Source of the DNA: Spodoptera frugiperda | Taxonomy: Eukaryota > Arthropoda > Insecta > Lepidoptera > Noctuidae | Reading direction: 5' to 3' | Length of the DNA: 64,000 bases | Assembly: GCF_023101765.2 (NCBI RefSeq) | Contig: NC_064233.1 | Location: 3,929,501 to 3,993,500, forward strand | Shown: positions 12,296 through 24,700 of the stretch, piece after piece | Numbering within the stretch: the first letter of the stretch is position 1 | How the letters are laid out: each line of letters begins with the position of its first letter | Notes under the pieces: generated by a model | Database searches by the model: none | Told to the model about the DNA's origin: nothing | What the model saw: the letters and a program-made list of their open reading frames with translations, nothing else | Position numbers and translations under genes: made by a program

Positions 12296-12545
12296 AGAGC
12301 TATGCTCCGGCACAAATGGGCCGGCTCGATCAGAATGATACCACGGCTTCACAGAAGCCCGACGTGAAACAACGCTTGCGTTGTGTTTCGTTGTGTTCCG
12401 CCTTCCCAATATCCGATCCTCCTACAACCCTTAAATTCCTAAACTCCAAAATGCCGGGAACGCACTTGTAATGACTCTGGTGTTTCGGGTGTCCATGGGC
12501 GGCGGCGACTATCGCTTACTATCAGGTGATCCGGTAAAAGATAAA
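12296..12545 (+). mobile_element. Rep-B
   Basis: ggagagctatgctccggcac, cgtgaaacaacgcttgcgtt, ggaacgcacttgtaatgact, tgtccatgggcggcggcgac. Confidence 0.75.
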
Positions 12546-14039
12546 AAAAAAAAACCAAAATGTGGTCGGATCGCCAAATAATTTATACAATTTAACACGA
12601 AGTAACTAATTAGACTTTTATAAATAAGCATTGTATTTTGACCCTTAAATATTCATTTGCTACTTTGTACTGAACGGCCTTAAGTTCTTCGGAAAATGTG
12701 AGTAATCAGCTAGCTGTAAGTCTTTTACTTGGTATAATGAAAAACTAAGCAAAATTAATTTAAGTGTGGGAGAACCATGTTTTGGCACAAATAGGCTCAC
12801 AGAAAGCCGACGTGAAACAACGCTTGCGTTGTGTTTCATTATTTTCTATATGGAACAAGCCCGCCACAACCTCCCATACCGCTGCAACTCCTGTAAGCCA
12901 GGATCTACAGTAGATACAACCATGAAAACACCGGAATACTGAAGTCCGGCGCGTCCCAGGGAACTGAATGACTGTCTTGGATCCCGCAACGAAACAAATC
13001 AGAAGATGTTATTAGAGGAGAAGAAAAAGAAAACGATAGTTTCTACTTTATTATGGGAATGAGGTTCCCGAAGACCCAATTACACCTCCCTTCCCAAGAT
13101 TGGGAAAGACACTCACACTTAAAGCATGGCTCTCCCACACTCCCATTGCATATTTGCTATGTTCTATCAGTACTTTTATCCCTTACATCATCATCGGCTA
13201 ACATCGAGGTTAACTTAGGTAATAGTGACCTTAGTACGAACCTATTTATTATTCAGTACGGCGCTGGTATCATATGCTTTGACACTTAATGATAGGCTGT
13301 GGCGAATGACAATGGGACGGACGACTTGTATCGAAATATCGATCCTTTAGTGGCTTTATAGCGGTTAGATCAGGACTCAATCGTTTCTTGGTCAAGGACT
13401 ATTTTTTATATCATTCTTGTTGGGTTAGGGACCATTACTTACAACTATTACTTTTTTCTTTTTTTTCATGCGGTCCCACATAAGATTTTCTCCAGAGTTG
13501 TGAGGTTCGAGAGAACAAAGAGTAAAGTTCCCTAAGAAAGGGAGGATCCTTCGACTAGGCGAGGTGATTGTGGCTGGTGGGTTTTCTGCCCAACTGTTGT
13601 TCATTAAAATTTTCTATCCTTGTTTATCTGTAATGAAAACTTGTAGGATTTATGTTGTCATCCGTTGATTTCTATGAGCGACTTCTGTCACTATTATTTA
13701 CTAGCTATCCCGGTGAGTTTTATCTGTGGTTATTTGCTAGGCTTTGTTGCTTTTTGCTACCAATAGTGATATAAAAATATTCATAAGATATGAAAAGAAG
13801 TGGAAAAGAAATTTCCATTTCGTAAACACTGCGGTTAGTAATGGTCTATCTCGATCATTTTACTAATGGTTTAATTACGAAAGCAATTTATTTGGAACAA
13901 TAAAGGATGGTATAGAAGTATTTATAGTTAGATGGTATCTTTACTTTGACAAAATTGTATGAGGGACAAGCACGCATCTTTTGATACTGCAAATATTCCT
14001 GGTGAAGGACTTTGAATAATAATTTTCGGTCATATCATA
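12546..14039. other. No gene seen; repeat scraps
   Basis: Rep-B 5' piece at 12770-12845 and SINE-T1 tail scrap near 12967-13005. The 78-codon frame at 13053 is repeat-derived. Confidence 0.5.
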
Positions 14040-14235
14040 GTTTTTTTTAAGGGGGAAAATTATCCAATTGCTTCTCAAAATTATCCAGGCCTTGTGCGAG
14101 GCGAGAGGGAGTGTCAGGCTCTTACTGACTAAAAACTGTAAAAACCACTCTGTTCCTACACATGTTTTTGGCACCGGTGCCCCGGTAAACCCGCTAGCTC
14201 ACACCACACCACACCCCACTATACCACAGCTCCGG
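14040..14235 (+). mobile_element. Rep-A with an internal cacc expansion
   Basis: Family core gcgaggcgagagggagtgtc, then accggtgccccggtaaaccc; a short caccacacc run follows the usual end. Confidence 0.7.
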
Positions 14236-14464
14236 ATCATATCATAGTAGTTAGGGTCCATTTGTCACCAGTCACCACTTCTACTCTTCTGACGAGTGTC
14301 GCAAATGGCTGACTCAGGGACAATACATTAACAGAGACCAGACAGTAGCGCTCTCTGATAAATCTGAATCTTTTAAGCGATCTTCAACTTATTCGAGATA
14401 CTTCTCATAGTTACTTGGTGAGGTTTATATGAGTTTGAAAGATTTTTGGAGCTTAATGATTTCT

Positions 14465-14612
14465 TTTCCACCAGAGATGTGGTTGCTGCGTTGCTGTATA
14501 TGCGTTTGGCTTCCAACAATCATATTCATTAGTACACATAGCTTAGCACTGGTGGAAACGGACACAGCTAAGCTATGTTTTTATATAGAAAGATGCGTGC
14601 TATGGATCCATT
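14465..14612. mobile_element. MITE-C, half copy
   Basis: ttttccaccagagatgtggt, ggcttccaacaatcatattc, aagatgcgtgctatggatcc. Confidence 0.65.
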
Positions 14613-14964
14613 TTACACAGCCAAAAATGGTTTAAAATAACTTATAGTTACCTAATAAATAATACAGTTAACATCAGCTACTCATAGAAACTGGTTCTCA
14701 CGCATCACGCAACAGAAGCTACTCGTCTGACTAGCGGGTGGACCTTGAACTGCTCGTGTTTATCAACAAATTAAGGATCAAATGGTTCAGTAGCAGTCTT
14801 AAATTTGAGCGATATCTCTTTGACAGACTCGGATGTCGAAGATGGCACTATTTCAGATCATGTACTCGTTCAGAAAATAATATTTCTTACTTGTAATTAA
14901 GTTGTTTGCCGAGGTAAGCATTTTGTCATAATCTACATTCTAAACACACGAGTTGGAAACTAGT

Positions 14965-15205
14965 TTTAGGGTGCTATGCCAGCCACTGATACTAAACTAT
15001 GTAGCTGTGCGAGGAAGATGCACAGCTCGAATATGCAATGTATCGATAGTAGGGTACCGATACTTAGTACGCATCTTTCCATATAAAAACATATCTTAGT
15101 TAATCCGTTTCCACCAGTGCTATGCAGCTATGTGTAGCAATGAATATGATTGGTGGAAGCCAAACGCATTCACAGCAACGTGGCATAGCAGATCTTTAAA
15201 AAGCA
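14965..15205. mobile_element. MITE-C, 3' two thirds
   Basis: gaggaagatgcacagctcga, atgattggtggaagccaaac, caacgtggcatagcagatct. Confidence 0.65.
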
Positions 15206-17196
15206 CCCAAAGGCTATAAGGTAAACCATCTAAAACAACGCTTTGCCACATAAATATGAACGGAGAAGCTTTGTAACTTCACATCGTAGCCAGTCTCTAT
15301 CAAATTTGACACATTTCGACCGTTCACCGAAAAATGTGGCAAAGAAAGTTACCTCGTGTCTATAAAGCGTTCACAGTAACGTTACTTTCACTCAGTGCCG
15401 GCTCTAGCCAAAATTATCTAGTGTACTAATCATTATTATTATTTTTTTAAACTATCATTTGAAGTAGGTAGTGCATAGTTAGGGTCTTTTATTGAAGGTT
15501 TTTGGTCGTGTCTTATTATTGTGATGTAGTAGTAGTAATTTTGTTTGCAGTAAGTGTTTTGTATTAACTAGGTTTTCGCTAGTGTTGTCTATGATTTTAT
15601 CGAGATAAAACATAGGTACTTAACTATCTATGTGTTATTCTAAAATGTCATTATAACTTTTGGTCCTTTCCTTTTTTATATAGAGTTTTTTTTATTTAAC
15701 TCTTCATCTAGTACGATTGTCATCAATAGACCATGATTTATGCGGTTATTATAGTGGAGTACCTGCGGGCAGAAAGCCAGTTTAGTAAGACAAAAGATTA
15801 ATAAATATTGGTTTTTATGATCTTATAATTAACTAGCTGGCTCGGCAAACTTCGTACCGCCTCAAACATCTTTTTCTCACCTTTTAAACCTTCCCTGGAC
15901 TTTCACAAATCATTCAAGACCGAAATTTGCCAATTCGGTCCAGCCGTTTTGAGTTTTGGCCAGACCATATAACGAACAGCAATAGATTGTTATACATATA
16001 TAGAGAAGATGATACTGCACATTCATATTGTTGTCTTAGTATCTTCTCATTTATTCTAAGAAACTGTCAATCAATTCTTTTTATAGCTCTTCACACTATT
16101 TTTATACATTTATGACTATCACAGATGTTTTCATACATAAAATTACATATATAAATAACATTTATATATTTATATCACACTTTGTAGACATAAACAGACT
16201 GAGGTCAAGAGTTTATACTCCGGATGGAACAAAGAATAGCAATGATAGTGCAAAATGTATTCTAACTCTTGTTGGTAAGGTTGAAATTAAATGTGGTAAT
16301 AAGTTATCATATAATTTCCGACAAATATGTACATGCTTTTATCATATTTGTATAGTAGGTTTTGCATTGATGTGTTTTACCAAAACAAACTCAATGCAAT
16401 ATTTATTATAGGGTTGATATTATTATAAATTTGCAATGCACTATACTGGACTTTTCCATAAGAGGATTTGCCCTAATTTGCACGCCTGATTAAAGATCGT
16501 AGTTTAAATGGTTCATGTTTATTAGAGAGCGCTGCTTCTTGGTCTCTGTAAATGCACTTAAAATTTAGGATTTCCACCAGAGATGTGCTTGCTAATGCTA
16601 CGTTGCTGTGGATGCATTTGGCTTCCCATAGTATCACAGCTTAGCTATTACATCTTCGTAGTACAGCTACATAGCACATCTCTGATAGAAAAGCACTAAG
16701 ACATTTTTTTGACAGAAACGCCATACAACTAATTTCAAAATCGATCCTTATCCACAGATTTTGGATAGAGAATGACATAAGTTATTTATGTACGTCGTTA
16801 AGCCTTACGATGTTCGTAGGAAGAAGGTGACAAAATCTATCCTACATTACCGTCACCCCAAGACAGGTTTATTTATTACCAACATTTAAAAACGCATAGA
16901 ATGTTCCAGAAAGATCTAGCTAATACGTACACACGACTACAGATAAAGTTATACAAAACCAATATATCATGGTCTCGCTTTATACCATCTTTCCGAACAT
17001 TCGACGGTCAGGTTATACTGGTTCTGTATAGCTCCATGTGCGTAGCTAAATTAAAATGGCCACTGAAACCTTGACACGCACGAATAGTTGCATTGAACCA
17101 CATCAATATGTATGTTTTATAATTATATGCTGTTTTAGAAACAACCTTGCATTCACTGAAGGATATTTTAAGTTGAATTTTACATTTTTAGTATTA
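15206..17196. other. No supported gene; AT-rich
   Basis: A lone hAT-MITE-like end (cagtgccggctctagccaaa) at 15395, MITE-C at 16568. A 99-codon frame at 16112-16411 is the longest here; it is AT-driven and no family was recognised. The missing ACBD5 first exon could lie here but was not found. Confidence 0.45.
16568..16698. mobile_element. MITE-C, internally deleted
   Basis: Both ends kept (tttccaccagagatgtgctt; tagcacatctctgatagaaa) with most of the middle missing. Confidence 0.65.
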
Positions 17197-18227
17197 TAGT
17201 CCAGTCAAATTAGACATTCGGTGCTACATAAATTCGCAACAAGCTGAATTTTGGTACAATTGTTCAAAACACGATTATAAACAATAGCTGAAAGTTCCCC
17301 ATCATTCCCGTGTGTGGAAAAAAAGTTATTCAAGTTTAAATGTCAAAAAAATGAGTTTTTCGCGATTTTCAGCAAAACGGTAAGTTTAATCAGAAAAATA
17401 CCTGAGGCTAAATTGTAGATCATTAAATTATCTATAAAAAAATATCAATAAGTACTTTTTTCTCACGAGACACCGTTTCGGAGATATCGCAGTGTAACAA
17501 GTTGTAACAGTTGCAATTGTCATAAAATGCACACGTTTCCACGCCACCTATGAGGTAGTGTACTTAGCGCGTTTTCAGAGTTCCGTAGCCAAATGGCAAA
17601 AAACGGAACCCTTATGATTCATCATGTCTGTCTGTCCGTCCGTCCGTATGTCACAGCCATTTATTTCCGAAACTGTTGGGTCTACATAGTTGAAACTCTG
17701 TAGGTTGATGTATTTCGATAACCGCTATTCGAATTTTGAATAAAAATTCATAAATTTAAAAATTAAAGGGGGCACTCCATACATGGAACTGATTCAAAAT
17801 TTTTTTTTTTTAGCTAACATTTCCGTTATGGGTGTCTATGGATAGGTCTTTTAAAAAGACATCAAGGTTCCTAAACCCATTTTTCGTCGAAATCAATCGT
17901 TTGAAAGTTAGACGCTTCCAAAGTGGAAAAATGAGTGTCCCCCGACACTCATTTTTCCACTTTGGAAGGAAAAAGTATTAATATATTTTTTTATAGATAA
18001 TTTAATGTTATACAATTTTAGTCTGAGGTATTTTTCTGATAAAACTTACCGTTTTGCTGAAAATCGCGAAAAACTCATTTTTTTAACATTTAAACTTGAA
18101 TAACTTTTTTCCACACACGGGAATGATGGGGAACTTTCAGCTATTGTTTATAATCGTGTTTTGAACAATTGTACCAAAATTCAGCTTGTTGCGAATTTAT
18201 GTAATTTCACCTAATTTGACCGGACTA
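17197..18227. mobile_element. 1.03-kb foldback DNA element with about 270-bp inverted arms
   Basis: Arms about 17197-17460 and 17970-18227 are near-perfect reverse complements (tagtccagtcaaattaga; aattcgcaacaagctgaatt; ttcccgtgtgtggaaaaaaa), flanked by TA on both sides. The centre holds single-copy sequence with tctgtctgtccgtccgtccg and a 25-bp perfect hairpin at 17915-17968. No transposase. Confidence 0.88.
17915..17968. repeat. Perfect 25-bp hairpin with CCCC loop
   Basis: Arms 17915-17939 and 17944-17968 (cttccaaagtggaaaaatga and its complement) with loop cccc at 17940-17943. At the centre of the foldback element. Confidence 0.95.
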
Positions 18228-18382
18228 TAAAAAATGCTGGTTGCATGTCGAAACGTCGAAGAATAACTGAGTTTATCGTTTTTTGTAGTGTGTGTGTGTG
18301 ACACTTCGCCCTTATAGTAAATTACTTGTATGAAACACTTGTGTTACAATGAATATCATTAATTAAAGGTATTCATGTGTGA

Positions 18383-18487
18383 ATGAGCCATGCTTCGGCA
18401 CGAATGGGCTGGCTCGACCGGAGTGATACCACGGCCTCACAGAAAACCGACGTGAAACAACGCTTGCGTTGTATTTCGTTGTGTGAG
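18383..18487 (+). mobile_element. Rep-B, 5' fragment
   Basis: gagccatgcttcggcacgaa through gcttgcgttgtatttcgttg; it stops there. A shorter piece of the same part lies at 12770-12845. Confidence 0.7.
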
Positions 18488-18684
18488 GAGATAAAAGATT
18501 TTATTGTTTGTTTAGAGTAAATTGAAAAACTTACTTTTTAGGAGTAGCATACGCTTTTTTATGTAGCGACATTCCTACACACTATTCTTAAGTCCCACTG
18601 ACAAGAGAGACAATTTGACACAACCGTATTTTGCAAAAGACACAATTTGAAATGTTTCTTAAATGCAAATCTCTTCCTTTCCAG

Positions 18685-18796
18685 GATCGTACCAGCCGAG
18701 CAATGAGTTGATGCTTCGTTTCTACAGTTACTTCAAACAGGCCACAGAGGGACCGTGTGACAAGCCAAAACCTGGATTCTGGGATGTTGTGAACAG
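18685..18796 (+). CDS. ACBD5: ACBD5 exon: ACBP domain core
   Basis: The exon follows a pyrimidine-rich acceptor ending ccag and precedes donor gtcagt. It encodes SYQPSNELMLRFYSYFKQ and GPCDKPKPGFWDVVN, the acyl-CoA-pocket helices. It enters with two bases of a split Gly codon, so an upstream exon ending in phase 1 must exist. Confidence 0.92.
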
Positions 18797-21700
18797 GTCA
18801 GTATAGCGAAGTGATAGCTCACCAATGTGAAGATGTAGACAATATTTTGACTGTTTTTTTTTTTAGCTGGGAAAATCATTTAATTACTTTTCCCGCCTTG
18901 GGTGAGAGTGTCAGACTCTTACTGACTTAAACCAACACGTTCCTAGTCCTGCTTTTCGAGCCCCTATAAACCCGCTAGAAATAATTTGCGTGTAGCTTTG
19001 GCAATATGACTAAAGAAAGATCATCATCAGCCCATGCTTGTCCACTGGTGCACATTATCTGGATCATAAATAGTCCATGACAACCCACTGCTGGTCCTGC
19101 CACTGACAAAGATTGACTGTCTACAGACAAAGTAAATTATTTAAATTCTTAATCCATGTCGGATAGGAAATGCCGGCCTCATCTAGTTATTTCAAAGATT
19201 GACGTGTAAAAGTGACTTGCAGAAATAAATATCATTTATCCATGTTTTAAAGTCGTTTTTAATAAATTTCAGAGCAAAATGGGAATCCTGGAACAAACTT
19301 GGGAACATGACAAAAGAAGAAGCGATGAAGGCGTATGTGGACGAATTACACAAGGTAAACCATTGCATGCTTTTACATAATTGTTCAAAATTACTGCACT
19401 CACATGTAAGAATAACCATTTTTAGCGTATTTTGCACTTAAACTGGGTGTAAATAGAATGCTCCCAAACGCTGCAAACAGAAGTGATTCAATGTTTATTT
19501 TATGTAATAATAGTTGTAAGGCTGATGTTGCATGAGAAACACGATTAAAATTATAAAAAACAAAACATTTTTGTAGCGTTTTTCGGGAGCGTTCCGTTTA
19601 CAGCCTGTATCATAATGCGTTTCGGGTATTGATGAGGCCATCCCACTTCTGTATCCTCTGTATCAAAGCTGTCCCATATCTGTAACGTCTGTATCAGAGA
19701 TGTTTGCAAAAACTATGCCCATCTTTATTATGTCGGTTGCAAGCCAGTTCCAATTGCGACGTTCCAAGACTACGTTGCAACGCAAACATTTTTGACACTG
19801 CACCATATCTTGGTCATATACTAATGTTTAGCCTCTTGTCCATGTCCAACTCTGCCCTTTGTTTCACCTATCAGACGAAAACTAACACAGCATCATCATC
19901 GTTTAACTAACAACTGTTGCAGAAATCATTAGTATATTATTTAAATCTTATTGGGCCTAGTATGCTTCCCTGAGGAACACCTAATGATACTACCGTTTGG
20001 TCATTGATAACCTTGCCTATCCAAACCTTTTATATTCTCTGTGAGAGATATTCTTTCAATTAATTGAGAACTATATCCCATACGCAAACTTTTTACAGTT
20101 TTCTCTCAAGAATAGGGACATACAAGGTGTCAAAAGCCTCCTCGTGGTCTAAAAATACAATCATGAGGCTTAATTAGGAGTTCACAGCAATGATAACCTT
20201 CTCAGTAGATTGTTTAATTTCCTCCTCTTCTCCCTAGTAGATAGTAAATGTTGTATTTAGTCACATAATAGTAGAATTAGCATTTTTTTATATTTTTTGG
20301 TTAGATCGTTTTACAAGTCCATAGCCAATGACATCATCCCTGTGATTGTTTTGACAGGTCAACCAAGAAACCCTTTTGGAACAAAAGATTAGTGAGGTGA
20401 GCTAATGGGATACATTACAATTGTAGCTAGTTTTTTATATTTTATGGTGATATTGTCCCAAACTGGGGCTCTATCTACTTCATTTAATAATGTTCACCTT
20501 TGACTATCACTTCGGGGATAAAAAATACTGTTTTTTCGAGAACTGTACACTACCCTTAGTACGAGTTTGCTTTACGTTTAAAGTAATCGAAACGATAGCG
20601 CGTTCACTCTGATTGGTTGGTTCATTCACGTCTGCCAATCAGAGCGCCGAACGCACTCTCGTTTCATTTTCGTTCAACGTAAAGCAAACTTATACTAAGG
20701 GTACTGTAACCCATGCGGATATAACATAAGTTGTAAGCGAAGCGTTATTGTGTCATAATGCAAATAAACATTGAGACGAGTTAGCAAGTTAGTGCTAACA
20801 TAAGTCGAGTAGGTAAATATGTAGTAACATTATGTACCTAAGTGCTAAACGTTTTAAAGGAAATATAACTATGTATGAGAGAATATACTTCCCCGAAGTT
20901 AGGCAGAGGTGTACTTGTAGTAATCGGTTTATACATTTTTGTTTCTGCTATGGCTTTTATCTTTTTTCTATTATTTTTTCTTAGATGTGTATGTAGGAGT
21001 ATCTCGTGGGTTTCTTGGTCGTTTTCCATTTCATATATAATAGGGTAGATGACTATTTTTTCATTATAATGCCCGTCTTGTAGATAGTTTTAGAACATTA
21101 GACACGTATATTTTTTTATTGAAACAAATATTTGCGAAGATATATTGATTTAGAATGTCTATAAAACATTAGATACGTTTTTTTTTGTTTTCTTACGGAA
21201 ACAAATATTTTCAAAGATATTATTATATTGATTTTGAATAGCTCGGGACTTCACTTCTAGGTACGTTTTATACGTAGAAATGACGTATTTGCTCCAACTC
21301 CTAAACTTTGATTAATTTTATCTAAGTATTGTTATCTTATATGACAAAATAAAATACGTGTCTAATATTTTTTCATTACCTTATTAACTTAACTGACGGA
21401 CTAAATAGGTTTTTACTCTTCTTACCCCGTCATCATCCATCTGTATTAACTACTTACTAGTTATTTTATCTTAGTCTAATTGTGTGAGCATCAGTGGGTC
21501 ATCGCCTCCTTTTTGAAACGAGTGCTACGAAACTGAATCCACACTGTTTGTCAGAACAGGCTCACCCAAAATGTAATGATGTTTTTTTTTAATATACAAT
21601 TTTAAATTAACCTGCTCGGTTCTCGTATAATGATATTGGATTTTACCACTATTTTCACTTGACGATTTTATTGCTAAAATTCTCAGACCCCTGAGATTTT

Positions 21701-24700
21701 TTCTGTGTAGTCAGTTAGGTAAAATGCTGAATTCATCTACAAAAATGTATATGACGGACAGACTTTTTGAATATGCAGATTTAATATACCTAGATTTTTT
21801 ATTTATTTTCGCCCGTTATGTTGTTATGTTATAGTTCTAATCTTCTGTTAAGCATGAGCATGCATTTGCTTATGGTATATATCGCCTATCGTAATATACA
21901 ACATGCTTTAATAAACAAATAAACATCCCGTAAATATCCCGTATTAAGTTCTAATGATAATACTACTCTGTCAAGAAAGTAGCGGGAAAAGATCAATAAT
22001 ACACAAACTGTTTGTTATTCATCCAAATTTATTTTATCACCTTCAAAATATGCTCCTTTAGAAACGATACACTTACGCCAACGAATAATCCAATCATCAA
22101 AACATTTTTTAAACGCTGTTTCCGGAATTGAGGTCAGTTCTCGCCGCGAATTCTCTTTTATGTCTTCTACCGATTGAAAACGGGTGCCACGAAGTGGTAA
22201 TTTGAGTTTAGGAAAAAGAAAAAAGTCGGCTGGAGCCATATCTGGTGAATATGGTGGTTGCTCGATGGTATTTGTTGAGTGTTTGGTTAAAAATTCGTTC
22301 ACAATGATGGCCTTGTGCGAAGGTGCATTATCATGGTGCAAAATCCAAGAATTTTCTTTCCACAAATCTGGCCTTTTTCGTCGGATTTGCTCTCTTAAAC
22401 GCCGCATAACACTCAAATAATATTCCTTATTTACCGTTTGACCTTCCGGCAAGAATTCCGAGTGCACAACACCGCGATAGTCAAAGAAAACAGTCAACAT
22501 GACTTTGACTTTTGAACGACTTTGGCGTGGTTTTTTCGGTTTCGGTTCAGTTGGAAGGCGCCACTCCGAAGCTTGTTGACTAGTTTGCATGTCAAACTCA
22601 TAAACCCACGTCTCGTCACCAGTAACAATGCGTTTCATGAATGTTGGGTCGGAATTGACTCGTTCTAGCATGTCCTCAGCGACTCTCATGCGATTGAGTT
22701 TTTGGAAAAAATTCAGGTCTTTTGGGACTAGCCGAGCGGCAACATGTTTCATACCCAAATTATTAGTTAAAATGGTACGGATCGACTCGTGAGATACAGA
22801 AAGTTCGGTGGCTATCTCTCTCAAAGTTGAATGAGGATTTTCAGTCACTATTTCCTTCACTTTTGCGATGTTAACTTCAGTTGCAGACGTTGATGGCCTA
22901 CCAGAGCGAGGCAAATCTTCCATCACATCTCGACCGCTTTTGAACGCTTTGTACCACTCATAAGCACGAGTTTTTGATAAAGTCGATTCACCGTAAGCCT
23001 TCTGTAACATTTTCAGTGACTCCGAACACGAAATTCCATTGGCAATGCAAAATTTAAGACAAACTCTTTGTTCGATGTTTTTGTCCATTATGAAATTAGC
23101 AATACACACTAAATATGATATAACTAAAAATAGCACTGTATTTAATGTAAACAACAGATGCAACTCAAACTCCGCGCCAAAATGGAAAACAGTTGTGCCA
23201 ATCTAACAACAACAAAAAAAAACAAAAATTTGAATTTGGAACCATAAAAAATAATCCATTCCCGATACTTTTCTGACTGAATGTACTAGTGACCATGTCT
23301 ATTTAAAAACTTATATGTTTATGAGTTTCCGATATTTCGTTACTGTTGCAAGCGCCATGATATTCCTATTTTCATATTTTTATGAAATGAGTTGAGATAG
23401 ATCTTCTGTCTAACGTGACTATTTTACATTACGAACAGATAGTTGAAACGATGTCATACAACTCGGACGTGGCGTCGTTCCTGTCGGTGGACGACGACAA
23501 CGCCGACCTGGAGCTGGTGGCCGGAGACATCCTCGCCAGGGTCCGCTCCGGAGAGAACTCGCCTGTTTGTGAGTATTCCTTTGTGTATATAGTGTAACTC
23601 CTAAACTGCTGGATCGATTGTGATGAATTTTGTATAAGGAGATGAAAAAAGGGATGGCTCTTTTTGATCGTGCAAGCATTTGGATATAAAATTATTTAGT
23701 TATTATTACGTTTCCATTAATTTAAATTATTTTTTAATTGCACCGTTGGCGGTTGGCCTGTCGCGTAACGTCTAGCGGGTTCGATTCCCGCACGGAGCAA
23801 CTCTTTGTGTGATCCACAAATTGTGGTTTCGGGTCTGTGTGTGAAATTGTATGTTTGTAAACGCACCCACGACACAGGAGAAAATCCTAGTGTGGGGCAA
23901 CTGTCTTGGATCCCACAACGAAATAAATCAGAAGACGAAACGCTAACGTATTTTTTAACACACTGAACGCCGTGGTGGTCACCTGTGACCGACGCGACGT
24001 TCGCGGAGGATTTGCCTTCAACACTTTTCTATTGGCAGTCAAAGACTTAACCGACAAAAATTAACAGATTCCATCTTCCTCCCACAGTATCAGGCGCCTC
24101 CTCACCCCGCGGCGAGTCGCCGACGCCGGCCCGGCAGCGACACGACTCCGAGGACGAATACATAGACACAGTCGATGTTAGTGTAGTACGTATACTTGTC
24201 ACTAATTATGTACGGTGGGGGGTACTAATGGGGATGTGATGGTTTTATAGGGGTTATTGTACGGAGGACGAATACATAGACACAGTCGATGTTAGTGTAG
24301 TACGTATACTTGTCACTAATTATGTACGGTGGGGGGTACTAATGGGGTGTGATGGTTTTATGAGGGGTTATTGTACTGAGGACGAATACATAGACACAGT
24401 CGATGTTAGTGTAGTACGTATACTTGTCACTAATTATGTACGGTGGGGGGTACTAATGGGGATGTGGCGGTTTTGAGGGACTTATTGTACTGAGGACGAG
24501 TACATAGACACAGTCGATGTTAGTGTAGTACGTATACTTGTCACTAATTATGTACGGTGGGGGGTACTAATGGGGATGTGATGGTTAAAGGGACTTATTG
24601 TACTGAGGACGAGTACATAGACACAGTCGATGTTAGTGTAGTACGTATACTTGTCACTAATTATGTACGGTGGGGGGTACTAATGGGGATGTGGCGGTTT

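Larger units (their letters stand above)
21925..23375. mobile_element. MITE-J copy split by mariner
   Basis: Left part 21925-21963 (ccgtaaatatcccgtattaa) and right part 23286-23375 (gaccatgtctatttaaaaac, tatgagtttccgatatttcg) match parts and flanks of the other MITE-J copies. Confidence 0.65.

Noticed and set aside
16112..16411. 99-codon frame in the left region
   Set aside because: AT-rich composition, rich in Ile/Tyr/Phe, no motif, no splice or promoter context.
22184..22420. 78-codon plus-strand frame
   Set aside because: Antisense shadow of the mariner transposase.
23744..23800. Possible tRNA gene
   Set aside because: Same reason: tRNA-like head of SINE-T1, with the same tail at other loci.
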